Shown: positions 32,384 to 42,486 of the stretch, piece by piece
Numbering within the stretch: position 1 is the first letter of the stretch
Layout of the letters: each line of letters opens with the position of its first letter
Source of the DNA: Streptomyces monomycini
GTDB taxonomy: Bacteria > Actinomycetota > Actinomycetes > Streptomycetales > Streptomycetaceae
Reading direction: 5' to 3'
Length of the DNA stretch: 64,000 bases
Assembly (NCBI RefSeq): GCF_022271435.1
Contig: NZ_JAFIQY010000011.1
Coordinates: 1 to 64,000, forward strand
Made by a program: the position numbers and the translations under genes
The notes under the pieces: model-generated
The model's database searches: none
What the model was told of the DNA's origin: nothing
What the model saw: only the letters and a program-made list of their open reading frames with translations

Positions 32384-32971
32384 TCAGGCGGCCATGTCGC
32401 CCCAAAGCCGCGCCAAATGGCTGTCCAGTGCGTCGAGCGCCGCCTCCGGGGCGAGGTGGCCGACCAGGACGTGGGTGGTCAGGCCGTCGGTCAGGGCGAG
32501 CAGGGTGCGCGCCTCGCGCTCCGCGTCGGGTGTCGCGGTGGCCTCGGCGATGAGGCGCGTGAACAGGCCGTGCAGGCCGGTGTAGTTGCCGCGCAGGATC
32601 TCGGCGAGCGCGGGGCTGACCGCGGCCTGGGCCACGAAGGCGAGCCAGACGCGCGCCTCGGCCCGGTGCTCGGGGCGCAGCAGGGAGATCTCGGTGGTCG
32701 CGTGTCCGAGTGCGGTGCGGGCCGATTGTGCGGGGGACTCGGCGAGCCGCGCCGCCACTCGGGCGGAGATCCGCGCTCCGATGTGGCCGAGCGCGAAGAC
32801 CAGCATCTCCTCCTTGGTGCGGAAGCAGCGCTGCACCGCGCCCATGGAAACGTCGGCGCGCGCCGCCACGTCTCTGAGGGTGACGCCCTCCAGGCCGTGC
32901 TCGTCGGCGAGGAGGCAGACGGCCTCGGCGATCTGCCGGCGGCGGCTCTCGTGGTCCACCTGCTTGGGCAT
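32384..32971 (-). CDS. TetR-family regulator, divergent from amidase
   Basis: 195 aa. The N-terminal helix-turn-helix spans about residues 8-55 (RRRQIAEAVCLLADEHG, VTLRDVAARADVSMGAVQRCF), with the typical TetR turn and FxTKEEML helix 4. The C-terminal ligand domain is Ala/Leu-rich. ATG at 32971 with GGAGCG upstream. The gene is back to back with an amidase gene, and two palindromic sites lie between them. It probably represses the amidase and itself; the inducer is unknown. Confidence 0.88.
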   Translation of the reverse strand: MPKQVDHESRRRQIAEAVCLLADEHGLEGVTLRDVAARADVSMGAVQRCFRTKEEMLVFALGHIGARISARVAARLAESPAQSARTALGHATTEISLLRPEHRAEARVWLAFVAQAAVSPALAEILRGNYTGLHGLFTRLIAEATATPDAEREARTLLALTDGLTTHVLVGHLAPEAALDALDSHLARLWGDMAA

Positions 32972-32989
32972 GGGGCGCTCCCGTAATCC

Positions 32990-33036
32990 GATGCGTGTGT
33001 ATCGATGACAAGGGTACGATGTGATGCACTTGCATC
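32990..33036. promoter_or_regulatory. Two palindromic TetR operator candidates and amidase -10
   Basis: Site 1 (33023-33036) is a perfect 6+2+6 palindrome, GATGCA-CT-TGCATC. Site 2 (32990-33003), GATGCGTGTGTATC, matches it at 10 of 14 positions. A TACGAT -10 at 33015-33020 points toward the amidase and abuts site 1, so binding would block that promoter. Confidence 0.6.
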
Positions 33037-33093
33037 GGAACGGGTGTGCGGCGGCCTGTCCGTCGCGGACGCCCAAGGACGAGGGAGCGCGAA

Positions 33094-34518
33094 GTGGGAA
33101 CGCACCAGGCTCTGTGGGAACTGTCGGCCGGGGCCCAGGCGGCCGCCGTACGAAGCGGCGACGTCACCGCCGTCGAGGTGATCGAACGCCACCTGGAACG
33201 GATCGCCGAGGTCAACCCGGCCGTCAACGCCGTCACGCAGCTCCTCGCCGACCGGGCACGCGCGGCCGCGGCCGCGGTGGACCGGCGGCGCGCCACGGGG
33301 GAGGACCCGGGGCCGCTCGCCGGGGTGCCTTTCACGGTCAAGGAGACCACCGGCATCGAAGGGGTGCCGACCACGTACGGCGCGGAGCGCTTCCGCCACC
33401 ACGTCGCGCACTCCGATGCGCCCCCGGTGGCGCGGCTGCGCGCCGCGGGCGCCGTCCCGATCGGGCACAGCAACATGCCCACGCTCATTCTCGCGGGCGT
33501 CCACACGCGCAGTGAGCTGTACGGGGACACCGCCAACCCCTGGGCGTCCGGTGTCACGCCGGGCGGGACCAGCGGAGGCGACGCGGCCGCCGTGGCCAGT
33601 GGCATGGCCGCGATCGGGCTGGGCAACGACTCCGGCGGTTCGGTGCGGATGCCGGCGTCCTTCTGCGGTGTGGCGGGCCTGAAGCCCACGTACGGGCGTT
33701 TTCCCGCCGACCACCGGATGGGCGCGGAGGATCCGGCGTTCGCCACACAGACGCTGGTGGTCGACGGGCCGCTGGCCCGTACGGTCGGCGACCTGCGCCT
33801 GGCGTACGAAGCGCTCGCCGGCACCGATCCGCGGGACCCGAGGGCCGTGGCGGTGCCTCTGTACGGTGCGGAGATCCCGCGGCCGATGAAGATCGCGATG
33901 GTCACCGACCCGGGTGGCGCGGGGGTGCACCCCTCGGTCCGCAAGGCGGTCGAGGACGCTGCTGACGCGCTGCGCGACGCCGGGTACGAGGTGTGCGAGG
34001 TCCCGGACGTACCGCGTCTGGATGAAGCCCTGGAGGTGTACGGCCGTATGACGTTGGCCGAATTCGCCCCTACCTGGCCCGTGGTGCGGAACCTTCTGGG
34101 CAAGGAAGGGCACCGGTACATCGAGATGTCGATGGAGGCACGGGACGCCGTGCCGACGGACGTGCCGGAATACCTCCGCCTGACCGGCGAGCGGCTCGGC
34201 ATCCAGCGGGCGTGGGCCGAATTCCTGGACACCTATCCACTGGTGCTGGGGCCCGTCTTCACCGAACCGCCCTTCGAGCCGGGGCTGGAGGTGCGCGACC
34301 TGGAGGGGCACGCGCGTGTCCAGCGGGCGATGCGCCTGTGCACGGCCACGAGCTTCGTGGGTGTACCGGCGGTGGCCGTGCCGACCGGAGTGGTCGCGGG
34401 GCTTCCGTACGGCGTGCAGCTCATCGGCCGCGCCTACCGGGAGGACCTGTGCCTGGAGGCTGCCGAGGCCGTGGAGCGGAGGCTCGGAGTGATCACTCCC
34501 ATCGACCCGCGTCCGTAG
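33094..34518 (+). CDS. Amidase-signature family hydrolase
   Basis: 474 aa. Ser-cisSer-Lys amidase. The catalytic Lys is in PFTVKETT (about residue 80). The Gly/Ser-rich signature starts at GGTSGGDAAAVASGMAAIG and holds the cis-Ser and nucleophile in NDSGGSVRMPA. GTG start with GAGGGAG 7 nt upstream. Members hydrolyse varied amides, such as aryl amides, indoleacetamide or carbamates. The lack of GatB/GatC neighbours and the dedicated TetR argue for catabolic or detoxifying use rather than tRNA amidation. The substrate is unknown. Confidence 0.92.
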   Translation: MGTHQALWELSAGAQAAAVRSGDVTAVEVIERHLERIAEVNPAVNAVTQLLADRARAAAAAVDRRRATGEDPGPLAGVPFTVKETTGIEGVPTTYGAERFRHHVAHSDAPPVARLRAAGAVPIGHSNMPTLILAGVHTRSELYGDTANPWASGVTPGGTSGGDAAAVASGMAAIGLGNDSGGSVRMPASFCGVAGLKPTYGRFPADHRMGAEDPAFATQTLVVDGPLARTVGDLRLAYEALAGTDPRDPRAVAVPLYGAEIPRPMKIAMVTDPGGAGVHPSVRKAVEDAADALRDAGYEVCEVPDVPRLDEALEVYGRMTLAEFAPTWPVVRNLLGKEGHRYIEMSMEARDAVPTDVPEYLRLTGERLGIQRAWAEFLDTYPLVLGPVFTEPPFEPGLEVRDLEGHARVQRAMRLCTATSFVGVPAVAVPTGVVAGLPYGVQLIGRAYREDLCLEAAEAVERRLGVITPIDPRP

Positions 34519-34574
34519 GGGAGTTCGGGGTGAGGGGAGCGTGACGCGCGGTGATGCCGGGCCCCGTTGGGCCG

Positions 34575-34580
34575 TACGAT
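34575..34580 (+). promoter_or_regulatory. -10 box (TACGAT) of a leaderless GTG-start gene
   Basis: TACGAT ends 6 nt before the GTG at 34587 and there is no Shine-Dalgarno. Confidence 0.55.
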
Positions 34581-34586
34581 GGCGCG

Positions 34587-35192
34587 GTGCTGGTCAAGTG
34601 GATTAGATGCACGGTCGTGGACCGCCGGGGGTTCGAGAGAGGGCAGCGCAAATGGGCGGGGCTGCTCGGTGAGCCGGGCTTCCGTGGGCAGGGCGGCGGG
34701 TGGAGCCGGACCCGGCCGTCGGTCGCGCATCTGGTCGCCTTCTGGGAGAGCAGGGCGTTCTACGACTCCTTCATGGCGCGCTCGCACGACCGGCTGGCGG
34801 CGTCCCAGGTGGGCACCTTCAAGGACTCCCGGGTCCGCCTGTTCGAGTACGAACTCGACGTGAAGGTGGGCTTCCGGCCCGTGTTCGCCGACGCCGACGT
34901 ACTGCGGATGGCGCACTGCCAGGTGCGTGCCGACCGGGTCGAGCACTTCATGCTGATGCAGGAGAAGGTGTGGAATCCGGCCATGGCGGGCTCCCCGGGG
35001 ATGCTGCGCGGGTTGCTGGGGCGCGCGCCGGGGGAGGAGTTCCTGATCCTGTCGATGTGGGAGTCGGCGGCCGAGCGGGGGAAGTACCGGCCGGAGCGGG
35101 TGGAACGGCTCGGCCTGCGCGCGCAGACGGAGGCCGACGTGCGGGCCGTGACGGGTGATGTGGCCGATCTCGAACCGTCGTGGACGGTGTGA
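34587..35192 (+). CDS. YdbC/DUF4937-like protein
   Basis: 201 aa, starting VLVKWIRCTV. The first half (GFRGQGGGWS, LVAFWESRAFYDSFMARSHD) and the second half (MLRGLLGRAPGEEFLILSMWES) look like two copies of an antibiotic-monooxygenase-like ferredoxin fold. This matches the YdbC (DUF4937) proteins of Gram-positives, whose role is unknown. The -10 box 6 nt upstream of the GTG makes it probably leaderless, which favours this start over earlier in-frame ATGs. Confidence 0.72.
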   Translation: MLVKWIRCTVVDRRGFERGQRKWAGLLGEPGFRGQGGGWSRTRPSVAHLVAFWESRAFYDSFMARSHDRLAASQVGTFKDSRVRLFEYELDVKVGFRPVFADADVLRMAHCQVRADRVEHFMLMQEKVWNPAMAGSPGMLRGLLGRAPGEEFLILSMWESAAERGKYRPERVERLGLRAQTEADVRAVTGDVADLEPSWTV

Positions 35193-35219
35193 GCGGCACT
35201 GCTGCCGCCGGAGGTGTGC

Positions 35220-35330
35220 GCGCCCTGTTTCCGGGGGTGCATGCATCCCCGCTTCCGGTGGTGCGTGCACCGCGTCCCCGCTTGCGGTGGTGCGCGCATT
35301 CCTGCTTCCAGGGGTACGGGTGCCTCTGCT
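35220..35330. repeat. Degenerate tandem repeat of about 27 bp, 4 units
   Basis: Units share CTTCCGGTGGTGCG(T/C)GC with drift and lie in the 213-bp gap between the YdbC-like and TetR genes. No gene is present. Confidence 0.55.
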
Positions 35331-35405
35331 CGCGGCGAGGCGAGCACCGGCGCGAGCCTCGCCGCGGGCGGTCGGTTCCCGGCTGTGCGGGCGCTCGGCT
35401 CACGG

Positions 35406-36110
35406 CTACGTGGTCGCGTCCTTCTCTTCCGATGCGGTGGCGCCGCTGTCTGACGCGGCGCGCGCCGCGTCCCTCGGCGGGGTGAAAATTCCGGCTTGCG
35501 CGGCTGCCACGGCCGCTGCGGCAGCCTGGTCGGCGGTGTGCTCGTCGACCGGTTCGCGGGTGATGAAGAGGCGGAAGAAGAGCGGTGCGCACGCGGCGCG
35601 CGAAAGCGCTCCGGCGTCGATGCCTTCTTCTCGGGCGGCCGGCAGCTCGCCGCGTTCGACCGCGCGTTGCACCAGGGGCTCGCAGCGCTTGAAGCGTTCC
35701 CCGTAGTAGGCGCTCAGCGCGTCGGCGGCCCGCTGCGACTGGAAAGCGGCCGCGATGATCGCGGAGCCGGACACCGATGTGGACGGGTCGGTGAACGACT
35801 CCACCACCTCGCGGGCGAGCGCCCGCAGATCGCCTTCCAGCGACCCGGTGTCGGGTGGTGTCCAGCTGTCTTCGCCGGCCAGGTCGAGCGCGTCGGCCAG
35901 CAGCCCTTCGAGGCTGCCCCAGCGGCGGTAGAGCGTCGTCTTGTGCACCCCTGAATGCTCCGCGACGTACTCGACGGTGAGGCCGGGGTAGCCGTGTTCG
36001 ACCAGTCCGGCCAGCACGGCGTCGCGGACGGCGGTGCGGGTGCGGGCGGTGCGCCCGCCCGGGCGACGGGTGCCGGGGCCGGGGGCGGGAGACTCCGGGA
36101 CTTCGGGCAA
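35406..36110 (-). CDS. TetR-family regulator, divergent from ABC-F gene
   Basis: 234 aa. Helix-turn-helix at about residues 25-75 (TAVRDAVLAGLVEHGYPGLTVEYVAEHSGVHKTTLYRRW) with the usual KTTLYRRWG recognition helix, and a C-terminal TetR_C-type domain. Start: TTG at 36110 with AGGAG 6 nt upstream; the TTG at 36116 touches the AGGAG and is unlikely. It faces an ABC-F gene across an inverted repeat. This arrangement suggests antibiotic-inducible control of ribosome protection. Confidence 0.88.
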   Translation of the reverse strand: MPEVPESPAPGPGTRRPGGRTARTRTAVRDAVLAGLVEHGYPGLTVEYVAEHSGVHKTTLYRRWGSLEGLLADALDLAGEDSWTPPDTGSLEGDLRALAREVVESFTDPSTSVSGSAIIAAAFQSQRAADALSAYYGERFKRCEPLVQRAVERGELPAAREEGIDAGALSRAACAPLFFRLFITREPVDEHTADQAAAAAVAAAQAGIFTPPRDAARAASDSGATASEEKDATT

Positions 36111-36157
36111 CTGCAACTCCTGTTGTATTAGTGCGGCGACCGTGCCATCATCGACGT

Positions 36158-36177
36158 AATGCTACAAGCGTAGCGTT
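36158..36177. promoter_or_regulatory. TetR operator candidate (inverted repeat)
   Basis: AATGCTAC (36158-36165) and GTAGCGTT (36170-36177) are complementary at 7 of 8 positions around a 4-bp spacer. The site lies in the 111-bp divergent region between the TetR start and the ABC-F start. Confidence 0.65.
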
Positions 36178-36221
36178 TGAGTTCGTGGTGCGGTGTCGCA
36201 CCTACGAGTCGGGGGGCCCGC

Positions 36222-37841
<1,620 letters not shown>

Positions 37842-37935
37842 CCGAAGGCCGACCAGGGGAAACGGACGGTGACGGTGTGCCTGCCCCGGCGGCAACGGGG
37901 TACCGGGGCATGAGGCATGTACAGAGCAACCGTTT

Positions 37936-37941
37936 TAGGGT
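37936..37941 (+). promoter_or_regulatory. -10 box (TAGGGT), leaderless
   Basis: TAGGGT ends 6 nt before the ATG at 37948 with no Shine-Dalgarno. Confidence 0.55.
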
Positions 37942-37947
37942 GGCGGC

Positions 37948-38607
37948 ATGGCACGGCCCCGACGCATCGTCCTCATCCGCCACGGAGAATCGGAGGGGAA
38001 CACCGACGACACGGTCTACGAGCGGGAGCCCGACCACGCGCTGAGCCTGACGAAGGACGGGCTGCGGCAGGCCGAGGAGGCCGGCGGTTCGCTGCGTGCG
38101 ATGTTCGGCGACGAGGGGATCTCCGCGTACGTGTCGCCGTACCGCCGTACGCACCAGACCTTCCAGGCGCTCGGGCTCGACATGGACCGGGTCCGGGTCC
38201 GGGAGGAGCCGCGGCTGCGCGAGCAGGACTGGGGGAACTGGCAGGACCGCGAGGACGTACGCCTGCAGAAGGTCTATCGCGACGCCTACGGTCACTTCTT
38301 CTACCGCTTCGCGCAGGGGGAGTCCGGTGCCGATGTGTACGACCGTGTGGGCGCGTTCCTGGAGAGCCTGTGGCGCAGCTTCGAGCAACCGGACCACCCG
38401 CCCAACGTCCTGATCGTCACCCATGGGCTGACCATGCGGCTCTTCTGCATGCGGTGGTTCCACTGGTCCGTGGCGGAGTTCGAGTGCCTGTCCAACCCGG
38501 GCAACGCGGAATGGCGCTCACTGCTGCTCGGCCCGCACGGCCGGTACACGCTGGACCGGCCGTTCGAACGCTGGTGTGAACCGGAGTCGTACGGCACCAC
38601 CGGTTAG
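37948..38607 (+). CDS. Histidine phosphatase (phosphoglycerate-mutase-like) family protein
   Basis: 219 aa. RHGESEGN near residue 11 supplies the phosphorylated His. A second conserved His is in IVTHGLTMRLF (about residue 155), and the Arg in SPYRRTHQT binds phosphate. The Glu in EEPRLREQDWG serves as proton donor. These are broad-specificity phosphatases or mutases; the substrate is unknown. It probably has its own leaderless promoter and sits 11 nt ahead of an ADP-ribosylglycohydrolase gene. Confidence 0.88.
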   Translation: MARPRRIVLIRHGESEGNTDDTVYEREPDHALSLTKDGLRQAEEAGGSLRAMFGDEGISAYVSPYRRTHQTFQALGLDMDRVRVREEPRLREQDWGNWQDREDVRLQKVYRDAYGHFFYRFAQGESGADVYDRVGAFLESLWRSFEQPDHPPNVLIVTHGLTMRLFCMRWFHWSVAEFECLSNPGNAEWRSLLLGPHGRYTLDRPFERWCEPESYGTTG

Positions 38608-38610
38608 AGT
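38605..38610 (+). promoter_or_regulatory. -10 box (TAGAGT) overlapping a stop codon
   Basis: The TAG stop of the preceding gene (38605-38607) forms the first half of TAGAGT, which ends 8 nt before the ATG at 38619. Confidence 0.5.
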
Positions 38611-38618
38611 GCACACCG

Positions 38619-39524
38619 ATGAGCGCCGACCACCGTGACGCAGACCGCTTCGAGCGGGCCCTCGACAGCCTGCGCGGACTTTCCCTGGGCGATGCCCTCG
38701 GCTCCCAGTTCTTCGTTCCCGCCAACTACCCCAACCTCAAACGCCGTGAGCTGCCGCCGTCGCCGTGGCAGTGGACCGACGACACGGAGATGGCCTGTTC
38801 GGTCGTCGCCGTGCTCGCGGACCACGGCCGCATCGACCAGGACGCCCTCGCCCGGTCCTTCGCCGACCACCACGACTTCGACCGCGGCTACGGCCCGGCC
38901 GTGAACCGCATGCTCCGACTGGTCCGGGAGGGCGGCGACTGGCGCGAGCTGGCCTCGGCGCTCTTCAACGGCCAGGGCTCCTGGGGCAACGGCGCGGCCA
39001 TGCGCATCGCCCCGCTCGGCGCCTGGTACGCGGACGACCCCGAGCAGGCGACGCACCAGGCCGAGATCTCCGCGTACACCACTCACCAGCACCGGGAGGC
39101 GGTGGTCGGTGCGATGGCGGTGGCCGCCGCGGCCGCGCTGGCCGCCGCCCCCGGCGGCGCCCCGGCCCCCGAGGCGCTTCTGGACGACGTCCTGGCGCTG
39201 ATCCCGCGCAGTGCCGTACAGGCCGGTCTGCGGCGGGCCCGGGACATGCTCGACTACGGCAACGCCGGCACGGTCGCCGCGGTGCTGGGCTGTGGGCGTC
39301 GGACCAGCGCCCACGACACCGTCCCGTTCACGCTGTGGGCCGCCGCGCGTCACCTCGGCGACTTCGAGCAGGCGCTCTGGGCCACCGCGCAGGCGGGCGG
39401 AGACGTGGACACGACCTGCGCCATCGTGGGCGGGATCGTCGCGGCCGGCGGTGCTGCCCCGCCCCAGGACTGGATGGACCGCACGGAACCACTCCCGAGC
39501 TGGATGCCGAAGCTCTCGGGCTGA
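38619..39524 (+). CDS. ADP-ribosylglycohydrolase family protein
   Basis: 301 aa. The fold matches DraG/ARH enzymes: LGDALGSQF at the start, WTDDTEMA (metal-binding Thr-Asp-Asp) near residue 53, NGAAMRIAPLGAWY, and GGDVDTTCAIVGGIVAA near the end, where the paired Asp/Thr coordinate the second metal. These enzymes remove ADP-ribose from proteins, nucleic acids or small molecules. No partner ADP-ribosyltransferase is nearby. It is probably leaderless. Confidence 0.9.
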   Translation: MSADHRDADRFERALDSLRGLSLGDALGSQFFVPANYPNLKRRELPPSPWQWTDDTEMACSVVAVLADHGRIDQDALARSFADHHDFDRGYGPAVNRMLRLVREGGDWRELASALFNGQGSWGNGAAMRIAPLGAWYADDPEQATHQAEISAYTTHQHREAVVGAMAVAAAAALAAAPGGAPAPEALLDDVLALIPRSAVQAGLRRARDMLDYGNAGTVAAVLGCGRRTSAHDTVPFTLWAAARHLGDFEQALWATAQAGGDVDTTCAIVGGIVAAGGAAPPQDWMDRTEPLPSWMPKLSG

Positions 39525-39857
39525 TCTCTGGCTGTCCGGCGGAGCCTTTAGCGGGGGAGGCCCGGGCGTCGGCCGGGCCGTGGCTCTCCGGCCGGGCCCG
39601 GCGCAGGAGGCCAGGCCAAGCCGCGGCCGGAGATCAAGGATGCCCGTCGGGCGCGTAGTTGATCTCCCCTCGCCGGGAGGGGGCGCCGGTGCGCCTGAGG
39701 TGCCGCCTCCCGGAAGCGCCTGATCGCAAAGCCGCTGGTCAGCCCCTGCGTCCCCGTTCCGCGCGGGGTGCCAAGGGTGATCGGCGACGGCAGTGGGACG
39801 GTCAGGCGGCACCCGGTGCGCACGGCCGCCACGATTAGGCGTACGCTTGCTGGCGCC
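39525..39857. other. 333-bp intergenic region before rnhB
   Basis: GC-rich with short imperfect inverted repeats (for example near 39670-39690). A TACGCT -10-like box (39842-39847) lies 10 nt before the rnhB ATG. No gene is seen. Confidence 0.45.
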
Positions 39858-40559
39858 ATGCCGTACGAGCCCCCAACCCACACCGTCGAGCGATCGCTTC
39901 GCGCCACCACGGGCGCCAAGATCATCGCTGGGGTGGACGAAGTCGGACGCGGCGCCTGGGCCGGCCCGGTCAGCGTCTGCGCAGCCGTCACCGGACTGCG
40001 CCGCCCACCGGACGGACTCACCGATTCCAAGCTGCTGACACCCAAGCGACGCAACGAACTCGCGGAAGTGCTCGACGGCTGGGTCACGGCGCACGCCCTG
40101 GGGCACGCCTCCCCGGAGGAGATCGACGAGCTGGGCATGACCGCGGCACTCCGGCTCGCGGCCGTACGCGCCCTGGAGGCGCTGCCGGTCCGTCCGGACG
40201 CGGTCATCCTCGACGGCAAGCACGACTACCTCGGCGGCCCCTGGAAGGTCCGGACGGTCATCAAGGGTGACCAGTCCTGCATCGCGGTGGCCGCGGCCTC
40301 CGTGCTGGCCAAGGTCCGTCGCGACACGATGATGGGTGAACTGGTGGGCGTACACGCCGACTTCGCCTTCGCGGACAACGCCGGCTACCCGTCGCCGGCG
40401 CACCGTACGGCGCTGGAGGAGTACGGCCCCACGGCCCACCACCGGGTGTCGTGGTCCTACATGGACGCCCTGCCCCGCTGGCGTCACCTGAAGAAGGTGC
40501 GCAGCACCCCCGAAGCAGCCGCTCTGGAGGCCGGTGGCCAACTCGGCTTCGACTTCTGA
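39858..40559 (+). CDS. rnhB: Ribonuclease HII
   Basis: 233 aa. It removes RNA, including single misincorporated ribonucleotides, from DNA-RNA hybrids. The Asp-Glu pair in GVDEVGRGAWAGPV (about residues 27-28), the Asp in AVILDGKHDYL and the later Asp in KGDQSCIAVAAASVLAKV form the metal site. Typical length and C-terminus. Start: ATG with a -10-like TACGCT only 10 nt upstream, so the leader is very short. Confidence 0.96.
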   Translation: MPYEPPTHTVERSLRATTGAKIIAGVDEVGRGAWAGPVSVCAAVTGLRRPPDGLTDSKLLTPKRRNELAEVLDGWVTAHALGHASPEEIDELGMTAALRLAAVRALEALPVRPDAVILDGKHDYLGGPWKVRTVIKGDQSCIAVAAASVLAKVRRDTMMGELVGVHADFAFADNAGYPSPAHRTALEEYGPTAHHRVSWSYMDALPRWRHLKKVRSTPEAAALEAGGQLGFDF

Positions 40560-40625
40560 GCGGTGCGGGCATCAATTCGGTACCCGATGACGTGTTCCGC
40601 ACCTACGTTTGATAGACATCCTTTT

Positions 40626-41282
40626 ATGCCTCTCATCCCCGAGGAGCCTCAGATTCACGAGAGTGTCCCGGGTCCCCGCGCAACTCCGGCCGCCGGCCGC
40701 ACCGCGTCGACCCCCCGTCCTGTTCCTGGTCCCGGTCCCCGCCCCGCGCCTCCGCGCGGTGCCCCCGCGGCCAGCGCCCGCCCCGGCAAGCCCGGACCCG
40801 CCACGCCGTCCCGCGGGCCGGCCGGCGCTCCTCCGGCGCAGCGCCCGGGCCCCCAGCAGCCCACTGCGACCGCCGGTGCCGCCGGCGCCGCTTCCGGAGC
40901 GCAGATCCAGCTGATCCCGGCCCCGCAGAACGGCGCGCTCGACGCCGCCGAAGAGGCCGTCGATCTGCTGCTGGACTCCGGACGCGCGCCGAGCGACATC
41001 CTGGTGCTCACCACCGGTGAGATGCACCCGTGGGCCGCGCACGAACTGTCCTTCGGCGAAGCGGCCTACTGGGCGCAGCAGGATGCCGCGGACGACGTGT
41101 TCTACGCGGACGCCGCCGCCGAGCGTGCGACCGGACGGCCCGTCGTGGTCGTCGCGGTCAACGGTGGCGCCGAGCAGACCGTCGCCCAGGCTCTGCCCGC
41201 CGCGATGACCCGGGCCGGTGCGCTCCTGGTCGTCTGCGGTGACCCGGAGCGGATCAACGCCCTCCTGGGCGTGAACGCCTGA
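40626..41282 (+). CDS. Pro-rich protein with a helicase-C-like module, unknown function
   Basis: 218 aa. The first 95 residues are Pro/Ala/Gly-rich and probably disordered. The rest (DAAEEAVDLLLDSGRAPSDILVLTTGEMH, then RPVVVVAVNGGAEQTVAQALPAAMTRAGALLVVCGD) resembles the C-terminal part of UvrD-type helicases, where a similar segment reads off accessory motifs. No P-loop is present, so it cannot be a helicase alone. The start is ATG with TAGACA 7 nt upstream. It lies between rnhB and recQ, which fits, but does not prove, a DNA-metabolism role. Confidence 0.6.
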   Translation: MPLIPEEPQIHESVPGPRATPAAGRTASTPRPVPGPGPRPAPPRGAPAASARPGKPGPATPSRGPAGAPPAQRPGPQQPTATAGAAGAASGAQIQLIPAPQNGALDAAEEAVDLLLDSGRAPSDILVLTTGEMHPWAAHELSFGEAAYWAQQDAADDVFYADAAAERATGRPVVVVAVNGGAEQTVAQALPAAMTRAGALLVVCGDPERINALLGVNA

Positions 41283-41301
41283 CCGGCGCAATCAGGGGGT
41301 A

Positions 41302-41327
41302 GCCCGGCGGCCACGGGCCGTCCGGGC
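41302..41327. terminator. Hairpin between convergent genes
   Basis: GCCCGG-C-GGCC (41302-41312) pairs with GGCC-GT-CCGGGC (41316-41327) with a small bulge. It lies between genes ending at 41282 (+) and 41351 (-). Confidence 0.5.
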
Positions 41328-41350
41328 ATCTCGTGCCGGAGGCGCGGACG

Positions 41351-42253
41351 TCAGCGGGCCGCGGCGCGCCGTCGCGCCTCCAGTGCGCCGGCCGCGCCGC
41401 GCCGTGGTGTGCGCCGTCCGTCGTTGTGCGGCGGTTCCGAAGGGGGCCGCGGTTCTGCGGCGTACGGCTGCGGGCCTGTCACGTGCGTCCGTTCCGCGGA
41501 ACGGGACCGCTCCACCGGAGCGCCTCGTTCCGGTGAACCGGGCGATGGTGGTCCGGACCGCCGTGTTCCGCCGGTGCGCCCGGGCGCTTCCGGCAGCGCG
41601 GCGCTCTCGGCGTGCCCCGTATCATCCGGCGGGACCCGTTCCGATGCCGTTCGCCGCTCGCCCGGACCGTGCGATTCCGGTACGGGGTACTGCTGTTGCC
41701 CCGTATCGCGAAGGTGGGCGGGGTGTGTGACGGAGCGCGGCCGCCGGCCGCCGCGCCCTTCGCCCAGCACTTGCCAGCCGCCGCGGGTCAGCGTGATGTA
41801 CGCGCCGCAGCGAAGCCCGTGCAAAGTGCACGCATCGCGCAGTCCCCACATCCAGGCACCGTCCGCCTCCGTCCAACGCGGGTCGCCCTCCCGGCAGTAG
41901 AGCAAGACGGCCGTCCGGACCGGTGCCCGTAAGCGCAGGTCGTGCGGTACCACCCGACGCAGCTGGGTCAGGAGCGCGTTGCGGAACTCCCAGCCGTCCG
42001 GGGCTGTGGCGCGCTGAACGAACGACGCGCTGGCGACGACACGTTCCTCGGGCCCGAGCACCGCCACGACGGCCGTCGAGAGGACCGGCAGGTGCCGGTC
42101 GTGCAGACCAACGACGACCTCACGCGGATTGCGCAGCAGGGGAATACCGGCCGACGCCCACTCGGACGGCTCCAGCATGCGGCTCAGCCGGGCGGCGGAA
42201 TCGGCGGACGTGGGCAGGGAAACATCCGGGGGCTGGGCGAAGCCGAAGGTCAC
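41351..42253 (-). CDS. Streptomyces-type protein of unknown function
   Basis: 300 aa from GTG at 42253 (GGGAGG 3-4 nt upstream). Residues of about 1-165 look like a folded domain (LSRMLEPSEWASAGIPLLRNPREVVVGLHDRHL, then VVAVLGPEERVVASASF and WMWGLRDACTLHGL). The remaining 135 residues are Arg/Gly/Pro/Ser-rich and probably disordered. I do not recognise a family with known function. It follows recQ on the same strand after 233 bp. Confidence 0.65.
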   Translation of the reverse strand: MTFGFAQPPDVSLPTSADSAARLSRMLEPSEWASAGIPLLRNPREVVVGLHDRHLPVLSTAVVAVLGPEERVVASASFVQRATAPDGWEFRNALLTQLRRVVPHDLRLRAPVRTAVLLYCREGDPRWTEADGAWMWGLRDACTLHGLRCGAYITLTRGGWQVLGEGRGGRRPRSVTHPAHLRDTGQQQYPVPESHGPGERRTASERVPPDDTGHAESAALPEAPGRTGGTRRSGPPSPGSPERGAPVERSRSAERTHVTGPQPYAAEPRPPSEPPHNDGRRTPRRGAAGALEARRRAAAR

Positions 42254-42486
42254 GGTCCTCCCTTCGTCTGCGCGTCCGCACACCGGGCGGCGGCGGGCCG
42301 TGCGGGCACGGCTCCGGACCGCCGTACCGGGCCGCGGACGGCGGGTACGGGGAAGCAGGTCCAATTCTTACGTTCGTACAGACATGCGGCAATGAACTCG
42401 TCGCGCCCAGGGCCGGAATCGGGCGCCGCGTCTGCTCCTTTCATGCCCGCCGCACGGGCCCCTGACGCCCGATCACCCCCTTCACC

